64,000 nucleotides of DNA from Betaproteobacteria bacterium (GCA_016713305.1 JADJPK010000022.1:22688-86687); one strand, 5' to 3'. Shown: positions 47,427 to 58,025, counted from the first letter of the stretch. The notes: generated from the sequence alone by a model not told the origin. A program made the numbers and translations.

Positions 47427-48637
47427 ATGCGGATTCTTAACGTAAACCAGAACTACTACGTGAGGGGTGGCTCCGGATCGTACTTTTTCGAGTTGGCGAG
47501 GGCTTCATGAGTTGGCCGGTCATGAAGTCGTTCCATTCGCCTCAGCGCAGCGGGAGAACGAGGCTTCCCCATGGAGCAGTTACTTTCCCACAGCTACGCG
47601 ATTCGAGAATCCGTCTATCCGAGATCTCGCTCAGTTTGTTTTTTTCTGGGTCGGCCAAACGCTGCATTGGACGACTGCTGGAAGAACGGAGATTTGATGT
47701 CGCGCATCTTCACATTTACTACGGTCAGATCACTGCATCGGTCATTGGAGTATTGAAAGCTGCACAAGTGCCGCTGGTGCAGACATTGCACGAGTACAAG
47801 ATCGTGTGCCCGACCTCTCATCTGAGAGCGGGTGACCGGATTTGCAAAGCGTGCCACGGTACTGACTTTTGGCAAGCAGTGCTGCATCGCTGCAATAGAG
47901 GATCCATCGCAAGATCGGCGCTGAGTGCGGTAGAAAGCTACATTGCGAGAGGGCTTGGTTCTTTGAGTAAGATTGATCACTTCATCGCGGTCAGTCACTT
48001 CCAAAGACGGAAGGTCATTGAATTGGGGAGTCCACAGGACAAAATCTCAACGGTGCACAACTTCATCGACGCCTCGCAGTACGCCCCAGGAACAGGCCGG
48101 GGTAGTTACATTCTGTACTTTGGTCGTTTGGAGCGGATGAAAGGAGTTTTCACTCTACTCGAGGCAATGAAGGCGCTCCCCGGATCCTCTCTCTACATTG
48201 TTGGTAAGGGCAATGATGAGGCCGACGTTCGGGCGTTTATCGGCCGACATGCGATGAAGAATGTGACGATGCTAGGCTTCAAAAGAGGCGATGAACTGAA
48301 GAACTTGGTTCGAGGGGCGATTTGCACTGTGTGCCCGTCCGAATGGTATGAGACGTTTGGTCTGACGATCGTGGAGTCCTTCGCTTTGGGCCGTCCCGTA
48401 ATCTGTACTGACATGGGCGGTATGCCTGAGATCGTAGACGATGGAGTCGATGGATTTGTCATTCAGCGGGGAAACTCCGCGATGCTCGCGGACAAGCTCG
48501 ATTGGATGATGCTAAACGCAGACAAGGCCGTCGAGATGGGGATGCGGGGTCGGGTCAAGGTGGAGAGGGAGTTCTCGGCGGAACGACACTATGATCGGAT
48601 TACTGATGTTTATCGCCGGGTGGGCGTGAATGTCTGA
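47427..48637 (+). pseudogene. GT4-family glycosyltransferase, frameshifted
   Basis: Begins RILNVNQNYYVRGGSGSYFF, the N-terminal nucleotide-binding loop of GT4 enzymes. The donor domain has YILYFGRLERMKGVFTLLEA, CTVCPSEWYETFGLTIVESF and DMGGMPEIVDDGVDGFVI, including the EX7E region. An extra G near 47500 and another change near 47645 break the first 75 residues into three frames; from there to 48637 it is open. KICKAC-type cysteines (ICKACHGTDFWQAVLHRC) occur in the middle, as in several EPS glycosyltransferases. Donor and acceptor are unknown. Its end overlaps the next gene's start. Confidence 0.87.
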
Positions 48638-49554
48638 CCAGGCGAAGGCGACAGATCGTTCCCCATTGGTTTCGGTGGTAATCGCTTGCTATAACTGCGA
48701 GCGATACATCGCGAAAGCAATCGATTCTATCCTTCATCAGTCAATGTCCGACTTCGAGATCATCGTAGTTGATGACTGCTCAAGCGACGCATCACGGGCA
48801 GTGGTGGCGGCCTACGAGGATTCACGCGTGTCATTGGTCGCACTATCTCAGAACTCGGGACCGAGTAAGGCAAGGAATGAAGGGGTCCGACGCGCGTGGT
48901 AAGTGGATCGCTGTTCTAGACGGGGATGACTGGTTCTCGCCAACTCGGCTTGAACGGCTTCTTCGAGAAGCTGATAGAACCAGTGCAGATGTAATCGCTG
49001 ACGATTTATTCATCATCTATGACGGGGAGCCTTTGCCCCGGACCAGTTGGTTCCATCAGTACGAGTTCACTGTTCCCGGAGTCAGGCGTTCTAAGCGCGA
49101 CCGATTTGGTGGCGAATGAGATTGGAGTAGTTAAAGCCTAATACGCCGGACATCGTTAGACGGGGGTTAAAGGCCCTATGATGAAAGCGTTCGATACGGG
49201 AAGACTTCCTTCTATACCTTGATCTTATTCTTGCGTGGATGCAAGTTTGTGATTCTCGATGAGCCACTGTACTTTCTTCGTAGAGGAAACACTGGGTCAC
49301 TGACTACTAATCACATTCAGTTGGTGAGTAAGGTGCTAGATCTAAATCTCAGTATCCGTTTACGGAAGGACGTGCAAAGCGATCGGAATCTAGTTGCCGT
49401 ACTCGAAAAGAGAATTGGAGAGCTACGGGCACTACTTCGCTATCACAAAGTGGCCTATCCGCTAAGAAGGAAAGAATGGAAGAACGCATTACGGATGATC
49501 TTTCAAGATCCGGGCGCACTAATGCTAGTTAGTGGAGAACGATCAATGCGGTGA
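48630..49554 (+). pseudogene. GT2-family glycosyltransferase, frameshifted
   Basis: GT-A fold start VSVVIACYNCERYIAKAIDS, DFEIIVVDDCSSDAS, then KWIAVLDGDDWFSP with the metal-binding DGDD, and later RGCKFVILDEPLYFLRRGNT. A shift near 48896 interrupts KARNEGVRRARGKW; further shifts occur around 49060-49200. It is an inner-membrane-associated glycosyltransferase of unknown sugar specificity within the EPS locus. The ATG overlaps the end of the previous glycosyltransferase gene. Confidence 0.85.
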
Positions 49555-49665
49555 GGCGGGCAATTAGAGGCGTGGGTGGGCGCTGAAGTCGGATGGGTAT
49601 TGGGCGCAATACTATGAGCGCGGCGCCTGTTTTCACTCAGTATTGTGTGAGGCGAGGTGACTGCA

Positions 49666-50849
49666 ATGAAATCTAAGCTTGTGGTTGTTAACTGGTTGTT
49701 CTTCCTCACAGCTGTAATCCATTTCGCCGCTGTTGCGGACGCGGCGTATGCAGCGAAGGAACACCCGGCCTCGGCTGGTGGGTACGCAATACTTCTCAAC
49801 ACGGAAGGGGAAGGGACGGAATGGGTTGGAACTGACGAAATGCGTGTTGCCCAAGTGTCTACTCCTTCTGAACGCCGCCAGGCTGTCGACGAAGGATACT
49901 TCAGTGTCCAGAGGAAGGGCCTCACGGTTGGTGGTTGGGGGGACAGGATCTCGCGGGACGACATACAAGCTTTGGCACAGACGGGGGCGACGTTGACAAG
50001 GGTTTTCATTCGGACGAAGAACTGTGACAAATGCACACAGTTCAATCTCGTTCCGTCCGAATTGCCGAAAGTGGACCTAGTGCTCCAAGAGGCCTCGAAA
50101 CTAGGAGTGCGCGTCGTTATCGCGTTGCAGCTGTCCACGAAGCGATATTGGGATGACCCCATGCTGCAAAAGAGTGTGAGTCTGATCTGGGCTGACGTGG
50201 CAAGGAGGTACAAAGGCAACGAAAGCATCGTCGGCTTCGATCTAATAAATGAACCTAATCCTCCCCGCTCCGCATGAGCGACGAAGAGCGGCGCCAGAAG
50301 TGGGAAGTGCTCGCCCTGCAGATCGTAGAAGCCATCAGAGCCGAGGATCCGGAACGCACGATCGTCTATGAGCCAATAGATGATGCAAACGCAAAGTCGT
50401 TTTGACAGCTTAGGCCACTTGGTGTGCCGAATGTCGTATATGAAGTACATGTATGGGACCCCGGCGCATTTACTCATCAAGGAGTCTTCGGCTTTAAGAC
50501 GGGTGTGCCCTACCCGACTGGTCCACAGTTTGGGATTGGCGTTTGGAATAAGCAGGCGCTGGACGCCCTGTTAGAACCCGTGAGGCAGTTTGAGCGCACT
50601 CACAAAGTGCCAATTTACATCGGTGAGTTTGGGTGCAGTCGTCATGCGCCGAGAGAGTCTAGATATCAGTGGATTCGCGACACAATAGATTTGTTCAATA
50701 AGGAGCAGTGGTCATGGACATTTCATGCGTTCCGGGAGTTTCATTCTTGGGATCCGGAGATAGAAGCAGAAGACCCGGGAGACAGGAGACGAGAGGCGTC
50801 CGGGCGTCTTATGGAGATGCTGAGATCTGAGCTTCGGAACGCACGGTAG
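49666..50849 (+). pseudogene. Secreted GH5-type glycoside hydrolase, frameshifted
   Basis: Signal peptide VNWLFFLTAVIHFAAVADA, then a cellulase-like (beta/alpha)8 barrel. The acid/base glutamate is in IVGFDLINEPNPP and the nucleophile glutamate in VPIYIGEFGCSRHAP, with YEVHVWDPGAFTHQG and WTFHAFREFHSWD between and after. Frame changes near 50270, 50402 and 50415 split it. AGGTGA lies seven bases before the ATG. Glycosidases in EPS clusters usually trim or release the cognate polymer; this is inferred from position. Confidence 0.85.
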
Positions 50850-50960
50850 GGTCGGGAGTGGTCGCCTGGTACTGCAATTCCAATGGGGCAAGTGCAGTGC
50901 AACTTTGGCCTAAGGCGTAGTAGGTGCACCTGACTTTGCACCCAATAAGTAGGAACAGCA

Positions 50961-52064
50961 ATGGTGAGAACGGTTCGCATACTGGGAACACACGGTGTTC
51001 CGGCGGCCTATGGCGGATTCGAAACAGCTGCGGAAAACATTGCGCTGTTTCTTCGTAGAAACGGTTGGCGTGTGATTGTTTACTGTCAGACGAAGGGCAC
51101 CGGGCCGGTTACCGAGGATGAGTGGCAAGGGATTGAACGAGTCAATGTGCCCATAGATATCCCTGGATGGAAGGGCACGTCTCGATTCGATTGGATTTCG
51201 ATTCGTCACGCGTGTCGATACAAGGATGTTTGCTTGACGTTTGGATATAACACAGCAGTGTTCAATGTCTTGCAGCGGATTAAAGGCATTCCAAACGTCA
51301 TTAACATGGATGGTATCGAATGGTCTCGTGCCGTTGGGGACTCGCAAAGCAGACAATCTTGTATGTAAATGAACGTATCGCATGCCATGTCGGAAGCCAT
51401 CTCATTGCAGATCATCCCGAGATAGAGAAGTATTTGTTGAGTCGGGCGCCCCAAAGAAAGTTGACTACGATTACGTATGGGGCAGATCCGATCAAGTTGG
51501 CTCCCGAGGAGCCGGTTCGGGCGTTCGGAATAGCACCGGGTAAGTACGGCACTCTAATTGCGCGTTCGATACCAGAGAACTCGATTCTTGAGATCGTCCA
51601 GGGGTTCTCAAGAAGGACGAGAGGCATCAAGTTGGTGGTGCTCGGAAAGTACGAGCCGAACTTGGATGTCTATCACAGAGCAGTGATGAATGCGGCAGGA
51701 CCAGAAGTCGTATTTCTAGGCCCTGTCTACGACAAAGCAACTGTGCAGTCATTGCGATTCCATGGCGTTGTGTATCTGCATGGACATACCGTTGGGGGGA
51801 CGAATCCCTCTTTGGTGGAGGCAATGGCGGCGGGGAACCCCGTGATTGCTCATGACAATGCATACAATCGATGGGTGGCGAAAGATGCAGCTGTCTACTT
51901 TCGAGATGCAACTGCAATCGATGCCTGCCTAAGCGATGTCTTAGAGAACGAAAAGACTAGTGGATATGAAGGCGGCAGCCCTTCGACGCTTCAGTGAAGA
52001 GTTCACTTGGGACCATGTCGCAGGCCAGTACGAGCAGCTTCTTCTTAGGTATGCCGCTGGTTGA
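50961..52064 (+). pseudogene. DUF1972-type glycosyltransferase (rhamnosyltransferase-like), frameshifted
   Basis: Starts VRTVRILGTHGVPAAYGGFE, typical of the DUF1972 N-terminal domain, with GIPNVINMDGIEWSRA. After a shift near 51340 it continues GLAKQTILYVNERIACHVGS, the donor-binding GPVYDKATVQSLRFHGVVYL and GGTNPSLVEAMAAGNPVIAH. A further shift near 51970 is needed to reach FSEEFTWDHVAGQYEQLLLR and the TGA at 52064. Such proteins often transfer rhamnose, consistent with the rml genes in the window, but specificity is not shown. Confidence 0.83.
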
Positions 52065-52160
52065 GTCCCACACTGCACGACTGTTCGGCAACGCGGAGCT
52101 TGCCGTTTCAATGCGACACTCCGAGACCGCCCATTTTGATAACTTGTGAGAGGTGCTGGA

Positions 52161-53242
52161 ATGATTCGGCTGGCCGTTGTTGGCCTTGGAAAGATGGGGC
52201 TTTCGCATCTGGGAATGATCAGAGCCCATCCAGACGTATCAGTGGATGCGGTGTGCGATTCAACTGGATACTTGCTAGACGTTCTGGAGAAGTATACGGG
52301 GCTCCGTACTTATTCGGACTTCGACCGGATGCTCAGCGAGGTGCCGTTGGACGCGGTGATCATCGCAACGCCGTCTCGAATGCACGCACCCATGGTTACC
52401 AAGGCGCTTGAGCACAATATTCACGTGTTCTGTGAGAAACCCTTCTGTTTGGACGCAAAGGAGGGTGAGGAGGCGACCAGAATCGCGCGAGACCGGAAAC
52501 TCGTCAATCAAGTGGGTTACCACTACCGTTTTGTCGGTGCCTTTCAAGAGGTCAAGAGACTCCTGGATCTTGGAGCCATCGGAGACGTAACTCACGTGCT
52601 CGCTGAGGCGTATGGCCCGGTAGTGCTGAGACCGAAAGGGTCAACTTGGCGAACGCAAAGGCAAGAAGGAGGCGGGTGCCTCTATGACTATGCCGCTCAT
52701 CCAATCAATTTGGTTAATTGGTATCTCGGAATGCCAGTCGGCGTGGGGGGGACGGCATTACACAGCGTCTTCTCTAGAGATACTGACGACGAAGTATTTA
52801 GTACGCTGTACTTCGAAAATGGGGTTACCGCGCAGTTGTCTGTGAACTGGAGTGATGAGTCATACAGAAAGATGAGCACGAAGATGACCATCTGGGGCAC
52901 CAGTGGGCGGATATATGCGGACCGGCAAGAGTGTCAAGTGTATCTGAGAGATACGGTGGAACCTCCTCCTGGCTACCACACTGGTTGGAACATGCGGTAC
53001 ACGACCGATCTGACCGATCCAGTGTGGTTCTACGTGAGAGGTGAAGAGTATTCCGCACAACTGGACTACTTCGTAAAGGAGTAATCGCGCGTGCTGAAGA
53101 GAATGTTAATTCGTTCGAAAGTGCATCAATGACTGACAAGATCATTGGCATGATGGTAATGGACATGGAAAAGGGGCCATCCGTACGGAGTACGGACGCT
53201 ACCCCCGCCACAGTGAAAAAGCGGCGGTTCCTTTTCGGTTGA
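52161..53242 (+). pseudogene. Gfo/Idh/MocA-family NAD(P)-dependent oxidoreductase, one frameshift
   Basis: Rossmann start RLAVVGLGKMGLSHLGMIRA, EKP motif in HVFCEKPFCLDAKEGEEATR, catalytic-region YHYRFVGAFQEVKRLLDLGA and DYAAHPINLVNWYLG. The main frame ends at 53084 (QLDYFVKE). One base change there continues the protein with AEENVNSFESASMTDKIIGM to the TGA at 53240-53242. These enzymes oxidise or reduce sugar nucleotides or free sugars and often prepare unusual EPS sugars. Substrate unknown. Confidence 0.82.
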
Positions 53243-53280
53243 TCAGGTCTATGTATGAGTAGCACAACCAAACATTCTTC

Positions 53281-54160
53281 GTGGGTATAGCTAAAGCGAT
53301 GGATCGCCTACTGTTCGGTGACAATCAGTTTTTTGGTGTGAATCACATGTCCGAGGAAAAGGCGCGAGCCCAGTTGATGCGTTTCCAGGACAACCAAGCT
53401 GTCATAGATGTCCTCGATATTGCTCATGCGGAGGGGATCAACACCTTCATGTGCACGACACATGACCGCATCTCGGACATATGCGGACACATGAGAAGCA
53501 ATCAGGAGAAGTACAAAGATTTCATTTTCTACCCTTGTATGCCTTACGCCCATAAGTATGCGAACGCCGTTACCGAGTATGGGATGCTAGGAGCGCTAAA
53601 GAGATTTCTTCCCCAAGAAGGTCTATTCGACGCAATGGTAAGGGGAGGCGCATCCCTGGCCAAGAAGGACATCGAAGGAATCCACACACTTCTGGTCGAT
53701 GCGGAGATGAAGATGTTTCAAGGCTCCAAACGCCAGTAGTTTTCCTCCCAAAACGTAGTTGTAGATTTGTTACTTGGTCTCGCTTCAAGGACGCATTCAA
53801 GATATTCGCGGAACACGTCCCGGAGCCGCTAGCAACGTAGAGCCAGGGTTTATAACAATGAACTTGCCGATGTTGCTTCGAGTGTTGGACGACTTGGGCA
53901 TCGACAATCCAATTGTTTGCGCAAACATAAACAAGATTGGTTTTCGCATGTGCGGCGGATTCGAGGCGTACGAGCAAGCTCTCAAAGAACACAAGTGCCG
54001 TGCAATAGCGATGTCCGTGTTCGCCTCCGGTGCAATACCCCCAAAGGAGGCCATTTCCTGGCTTTGCTCTCAGCCGAACATAGAATCCATCGTGTTTGGT
54101 GCCTCGAGCCGCACCAACATTCGGAATACAAAGGAACTCGTAGATGCACATTGGGGGTAA
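53281..54160 (+). pseudogene. Aldo/keto-reductase-like TIM-barrel protein, frameshifted
   Basis: The first frame, DRLLFGDNQFFGVNHMSEEK to 53739, and a second frame, open to 54160, together give about 290 residues. The end SIVFGASSRTNIRNTKELVD resembles the C-terminal nucleotide-phosphate loop of aldo/keto reductases, and NIDNPIV-type and AIAMSVFASGAIPPKEAISW segments fit a barrel. The shift is near 53740-53770. The full family assignment is weak, since no catalytic Tyr-Lys pair stands out. It closes the low-GC block. Confidence 0.5.
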
Positions 54161-54366
54161 AGCATGAGACGTATTGAGCTATTGCTCCCGACTTCGCGCC
54201 GTTTCATGTTCAATGCTGAAGACGCTTTCTGAGAGGCTCAATTGCAAGCCTTCATAGGGATTGGTTTTCACACGTGATCGCCCACGCGAGTATTTCTTCT
54301 TCAACGAAAGCGACGTCTGTGTCGCTGTAGACTCAGTAGTCTTTACCACAGACTTGGAGCCCGAAA

Positions 54367-54882
54367 GTGATCCGCCAGTACCTCCCCATCGCCGCGACGC
54401 TCGTCTCTACCCTCGCGTTCTCTTTGCCCGCCGCCGCTGACGGCACGGCTACCGCCCAATATCTGAGTGGCCGGCTTACGGTGGAGGTTTCCGGCAGCGG
54501 TGATGTGAGCATGCAGTTGCGGTTGCCCATGACCCGCGCCACAGTGGAAACGAAGGACAAGCAGGACTTCACTCAGGAAGAAGTCCTGAGCCGGTTGAAG
54601 GCTGCTGACAAGCTGTTCGTCTTCCCTGTAGGGGCCAAGTGTCAGGTCGAGAGCGCCAACGCATTCGCGGTGGACACCCAGGGCAAGATCACCAAGGGTG
54701 ATGGCAACGTGCAGGCGATGTATCGATTCGCTTGTGCGGGTGGGGCGGCGGCGGTCAACAAGATCAAGTTCGCGGTGTTCGAAGGTCTGCCGGGGCTGGA
54801 GGCGCTCAAGGTTCAGATTTCCACCGATAAGGGGGAGAAGAGTCTGGACATGACGGCGGCGAACAGTGATGTGACGTTGTAG
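54367..54882 (+). CDS. Secreted DUF2796/ZrgA-like protein
   Basis: 171 residues from a GTG with GGAG seven bases upstream. Signal peptide ATLVSTLAFSLPAAADG, then a small beta-rich domain. Segments such as RLKAADKLFVFPVGAKCQVE, MYRFACAGGAAAVNKIKFAV and FEGLPGLEALKVQISTDKGE match the layout of DUF2796 (ZrgA) proteins, which have been linked to zinc uptake. The usual His-rich stretches are missing, so a metal role is doubtful. The two cysteines could form a disulfide. High GC resumes with this gene. Confidence 0.65.
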   Translation: MIRQYLPIAATLVSTLAFSLPAAADGTATAQYLSGRLTVEVSGSGDVSMQLRLPMTRATVETKDKQDFTQEEVLSRLKAADKLFVFPVGAKCQVESANAFAVDTQGKITKGDGNVQAMYRFACAGGAAAVNKIKFAVFEGLPGLEALKVQISTDKGEKSLDMTAANSDVTL

Positions 54883-54924
54883 GGGCCACCTAAGGGTTGG
54901 GCGCCCGCCTCAGGGCCTCTCTTG

Positions 54925-54975
54925 ACCCACCCCCATCCTGTCCTTCCCCCTGAAGGGGAAGGGACCTGCTGCTGG
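54925..54975 (-). repeat. Dispersed palindromic intergenic repeat, copy 4
   Basis: On the minus strand CAGCAGGTCCCTTCCCC, TTCAGGGGGAAGGAC, AGGATGGGGGTGGGT. It lies in the gap before wecB, the right boundary of the eps block. Confidence 0.85.
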
Positions 54976-55079
54976 AAAGGGGACTTCTTAAGGAGATGGG
55001 GCCCTCTGTTGGGTTGGGGCCCGGCGAGCCTCTTGCTTGAGGGGGCGGAGTTCACGACTCCGTCTCTCCCATCCCCCTC

Positions 55080-56177
55080 ATGCAGCCAGTCCATCTCATC
55101 GCCGGTGCCCGTCCCAATTTCATGAAAATCGCCCCCATCGTGCGGGCGATGCAGCGGCAGGCGATGCCGTTCCGGATCATCCACACCGGTCAGCACTACG
55201 ACCGGGACATGAACGAGGTCTTCTTCGAAGAGCTGGGCATTCCCCAGCCTGACGTCTTCATGGGCGCGGGCGGAGGTTCGCACGCGGAGCAGACCGCGCG
55301 GATCATGGTGGCGTACGAGAAGTGCATTGCCGAGGATCGTCCGTCCATGACCCTGGTGGTGGGGGACGTGAACTCCACCCTGGCCTGCGCCATCGTGGCC
55401 AAGAAGGCCAATCTGCCGGTGGCGCACGTGGAGGCCGGGTTGCGCAGCGGCGACATGGCCATGCCGGAAGAGATCAACCGGCTGGTGACGGACTCGATTT
55501 CCGACCTGTACTTCGCCACTGAACCCAGCGGGGTGGATCACCTGCTGCGGGAAGGCAAGGACAAGGGCGCGGTGCACTACGTCGGCCACGTGATGGTCGA
55601 CAACCTGCTGTACCAGGTGGAGCAACTGCGCAAGGCGGACGCCAGCAAGCTCGAAGGCGCGGAGCTGAAGGCCAAGTACAAGCGCTACGGCGCGGTCACC
55701 ATGCACCGGCCGTCCAACGTGGACGACAAGGACACGTTCGGCGGCATCGTCGGAGCACTGCGCGAGATCTCGCAGGACCTCCCCCTCATCTTCCCGGTGC
55801 ATCCGCGCACCCGCGGCAATCTGGAAAAGTTCGGCCTGGATCTGGGGCCGAACGTGATCCTCACCAAGCCGCTTTCGTACATGGCGTTTCTCAACCTGTG
55901 GCGGGATGCCGCCGTGGTGCTCACGGACAGCGGCGGGTTGCAGGAAGAGACCACCGCTCTTGGTGTGCCCTGCATCACCATGCGGGAGAACACCGAGCGG
56001 CCGGTCACGGTGGATGAAGGCACCAACGTGCTGGCAGGGACCGATCCGGCGGCGATCCTTCGCGAAGCCAAACGAGCGCTGAGCGCGGGTGGCAAGTCCG
56101 GGCGCGTGCCGGCGCTGTGGGACGGCAAGGCGGCCGAGCGCATCGTGGAGATTCTCGAAGGGTTCTTCGGGAAGTAG
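55080..56177 (+). CDS. wecB: UDP-N-acetylglucosamine 2-epimerase (non-hydrolysing)
   Basis: 365 residues. Motifs GARPNFMKIAPIVRAM, HTGQHYDRDMNEVFFEELGI, VVGDVNSTLACAIVAKK, HVEAGLRSGDMAMPEEINR, TMHRPSNVDD and LTDSGGLQEETTALGVPC are those of the WecB family. It interconverts UDP-GlcNAc and UDP-ManNAc, a precursor for ManNAc or its uronate in the polymer. No wecC-type dehydrogenase is seen in the window. High GC, intact, transcribed toward the other nucleotide-sugar genes. Confidence 0.95.
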   Translation: MQPVHLIAGARPNFMKIAPIVRAMQRQAMPFRIIHTGQHYDRDMNEVFFEELGIPQPDVFMGAGGGSHAEQTARIMVAYEKCIAEDRPSMTLVVGDVNSTLACAIVAKKANLPVAHVEAGLRSGDMAMPEEINRLVTDSISDLYFATEPSGVDHLLREGKDKGAVHYVGHVMVDNLLYQVEQLRKADASKLEGAELKAKYKRYGAVTMHRPSNVDDKDTFGGIVGALREISQDLPLIFPVHPRTRGNLEKFGLDLGPNVILTKPLSYMAFLNLWRDAAVVLTDSGGLQEETTALGVPCITMRENTERPVTVDEGTNVLAGTDPAAILREAKRALSAGGKSGRVPALWDGKAAERIVEILEGFFGK

Positions 56178-56294
56178 CCAAGGTTTGACTGCCGATTGGC
56201 GCCGTGGACGGATGGGCTCGCCATTCGAATCCCGGCATCCGTACTCCCATAGACAGGCTTTGCGGTGTCACCTGACCGATGGGATAATTTCGCG

Positions 56295-56489
56295 ATGAAG
56301 ATCGCAATCGAGTTGAATCAGGCTCAGTCGGAGCGTTTGCAGGCGATCGCCACGTCCCTTGGCGTGAATGCGGAAGAGCTTGCTCAAGCGGCCGTCGCCG
56401 ACTTGGTGGGGGCTGGTGCTGATGACTATGAATCCGCAGTCTCTCGGGTGCTCCTGAAGAACCGTGAACTGTATAAGCGCCTTGCTTGA
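56295..56489 (+). CDS. Antitoxin-like small protein paired with a Doc toxin
   Basis: 64 residues, helical and charged: KIAIELNQAQSERLQAIATS, LGVNAEELAQAAVADLVG, and VLLKNRELYKRLA at the end. The N-terminal half looks like a ribbon-helix-helix or Phd-like dimer, the C terminus like a toxin-binding tail. The stop overlaps the start of the toxin gene (TGATG), the usual antitoxin-first order. The family is not certain from sequence alone. Confidence 0.75.
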   Translation: MKIAIELNQAQSERLQAIATSLGVNAEELAQAAVADLVGAGADDYESAVSRVLLKNRELYKRLA

Positions 56490-56884
56490 TGCGCCTTCTT
56501 TCTCTCGGAGAGGTTCTTGCGCTTCAGCGGCGCATCCTCGCCGAAAGCGGAGGCAGACCAGGCGTGCGCGATCTCGGCGCTATTGCCTCGGCTGTTTTTC
56601 AGCCCAAAGTGTCCGTGGGTGGACAAGATGCCTACCCCACTCTCATAGATAAGACCGCTGCATTGGGCCATTCCATGATTCGCAATCATGGGTTTCTTGA
56701 CGGCAACAAGCGTATCGCCCACGCCGTAATGGAAGTGTTTCTGGTCATGAATGGCGTCGAGATCACCGCCGACGTGGACGAGCAGGAACGCTTCATATTG
56801 TCCTTGGCGAGCGGTGAACGATCCCGTGAAGATCTCGCCGCATGGCTCTCTTCGAACACCGCTTCTCTGGGGCGGGAGAACTGA
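56489..56884 (+). CDS. doc: Death-on-curing (Doc) family toxin
   Basis: 131 residues of the Fic/Doc fold. The active-site motif HGFLDGNKRIAHAVMEVFL matches the Doc signature HxFx(D/A)GNKR, with the preceding SLGEVLALQRRILAESGG and GLR-like GVRDLGAIASAV. Doc proteins phosphorylate elongation factor Tu and stop translation when the antitoxin is lost. It is co-transcribed with the upstream small gene and inserted between wecB and gmd. Confidence 0.9.
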   Translation: MRLLSLGEVLALQRRILAESGGRPGVRDLGAIASAVFQPKVSVGGQDAYPTLIDKTAALGHSMIRNHGFLDGNKRIAHAVMEVFLVMNGVEITADVDEQERFILSLASGERSREDLAAWLSSNTASLGREN

Positions 56885-56939
56885 TGCCAATCGCTGCGTC
56901 AGCCGGACCTCGAATGTCTCCAACCACTGACCATCGAAC

Positions 56940-58025
56940 ATGACCAAGAAAGCCATCCTCACGGGCGTCACCGGGCAGGACGGCGCGTACCTCGCCGAGT
57001 ACCTGCTGCACAAGGGCTACGAGGTGCACGGCATCAAGCGCCGCACCTCCCTGTTCAACACCGACCGCATCGATCACCTCTATCAGGGTCCGCAGGAACG
57101 CAACCGGCGGTTCGTCCTGCACTACGGCGACATGACCGATTCGTCGAGCCTGGTGCGGATCATCCAGCAGGTCCAACCGGACGAGATCTACAACCTCGCG
57201 GCGCAGAGCCACGTGGCGGTGTCGTTCGAGGAACCCGAGTACACAGCCAACGCCGACGGCGTGGGCGTGCTGAGATTGCTCGAGGCCATCCGCATTCTTG
57301 GCCTGGAGAAGAAGACACGGTTCTACCAGGCGTCCACCTCCGAGCTGTACGGTCTGGTACAGGAAGTCCCGCAGAAGGAAACCACGCCGTTCTATCCGCG
57401 CAGCCCCTATGCGGTCGCCAAGATGTACGGGTACTGGATCACCGTGAACTATCGCGAGGCCTATGGCATGTTCGCGTGCAACGGGATCCTCTTCAATCAC
57501 GAATCGCCGATTCGTGGCGAAACATTCGTCACGCGCAAGATCACCCGGGCACTGGCGCGCATCAAGCTGGGCCTGCAGGATTGCCTGTATCTGGGCAACC
57601 TGGATTCACTGCGGGACTGGGGTCACGCGCGGGACTACATCGAAGCCATGTGGCTCATCCTGCAGCAGGACAAGCCCGAGGACTACGTGGTGGCCACGGG
57701 CGAGCAGCACAGCGTGCGGGAGTTCGTGGATGCGGCGGCGACGGAGCTGGGCATTCGTGTCACCTGGCGGGGCAAGGGGGTGGACGAGAAGGGTTACGAC
57801 GCCGAGGGCAAGATGATCGTGGCGGTGGACCCGAGGTACTTCCGGCCGGCGGAAGTCGATACGTTGCTGGGTGATCCGGCCAAGGCGAAGGCGAAGCTGG
57901 GTTGGCAGCCGAAAGTGACTTTCCGCGAACTGGTGGCCGAGATGGTGCGGGAAGATCTGAAGGCGGCAGAGCGCGACGAACTGGTGAAGAAGCACGGGTA
58001 TTCGGCGTACGACTACAACGAGTGA
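56940..58025 (+). CDS. gmd: GDP-mannose 4,6-dehydratase
   Basis: 361 residues of the extended SDR family. NADP-binding GVTGQDGAYLAEYLL, EVHGIKRRTSLFNTDRIDHL, catalytic YxxxK in FYPRSPYAVAKMYGYW, and NHESPIRGETFVTRKITRA are typical of Gmd. It converts GDP-D-mannose to GDP-4-dehydro-6-deoxy-D-mannose. The fcl gene 0.8 kb downstream carries out the next step to GDP-L-fucose. Intact. Confidence 0.96.
   Translation: MTKKAILTGVTGQDGAYLAEYLLHKGYEVHGIKRRTSLFNTDRIDHLYQGPQERNRRFVLHYGDMTDSSSLVRIIQQVQPDEIYNLAAQSHVAVSFEEPEYTANADGVGVLRLLEAIRILGLEKKTRFYQASTSELYGLVQEVPQKETTPFYPRSPYAVAKMYGYWITVNYREAYGMFACNGILFNHESPIRGETFVTRKITRALARIKLGLQDCLYLGNLDSLRDWGHARDYIEAMWLILQQDKPEDYVVATGEQHSVREFVDAAATELGIRVTWRGKGVDEKGYDAEGKMIVAVDPRYFRPAEVDTLLGDPAKAKAKLGWQPKVTFRELVAEMVREDLKAAERDELVKKHGYSAYDYNE

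Noticed and set aside
36549..55000. Insertion sequence or prophage borders around the low-GC block
   Set aside because: I found no transposase, integrase, tRNA-derived att site or matching terminal inverted repeats; only the dispersed palindromes flank it.
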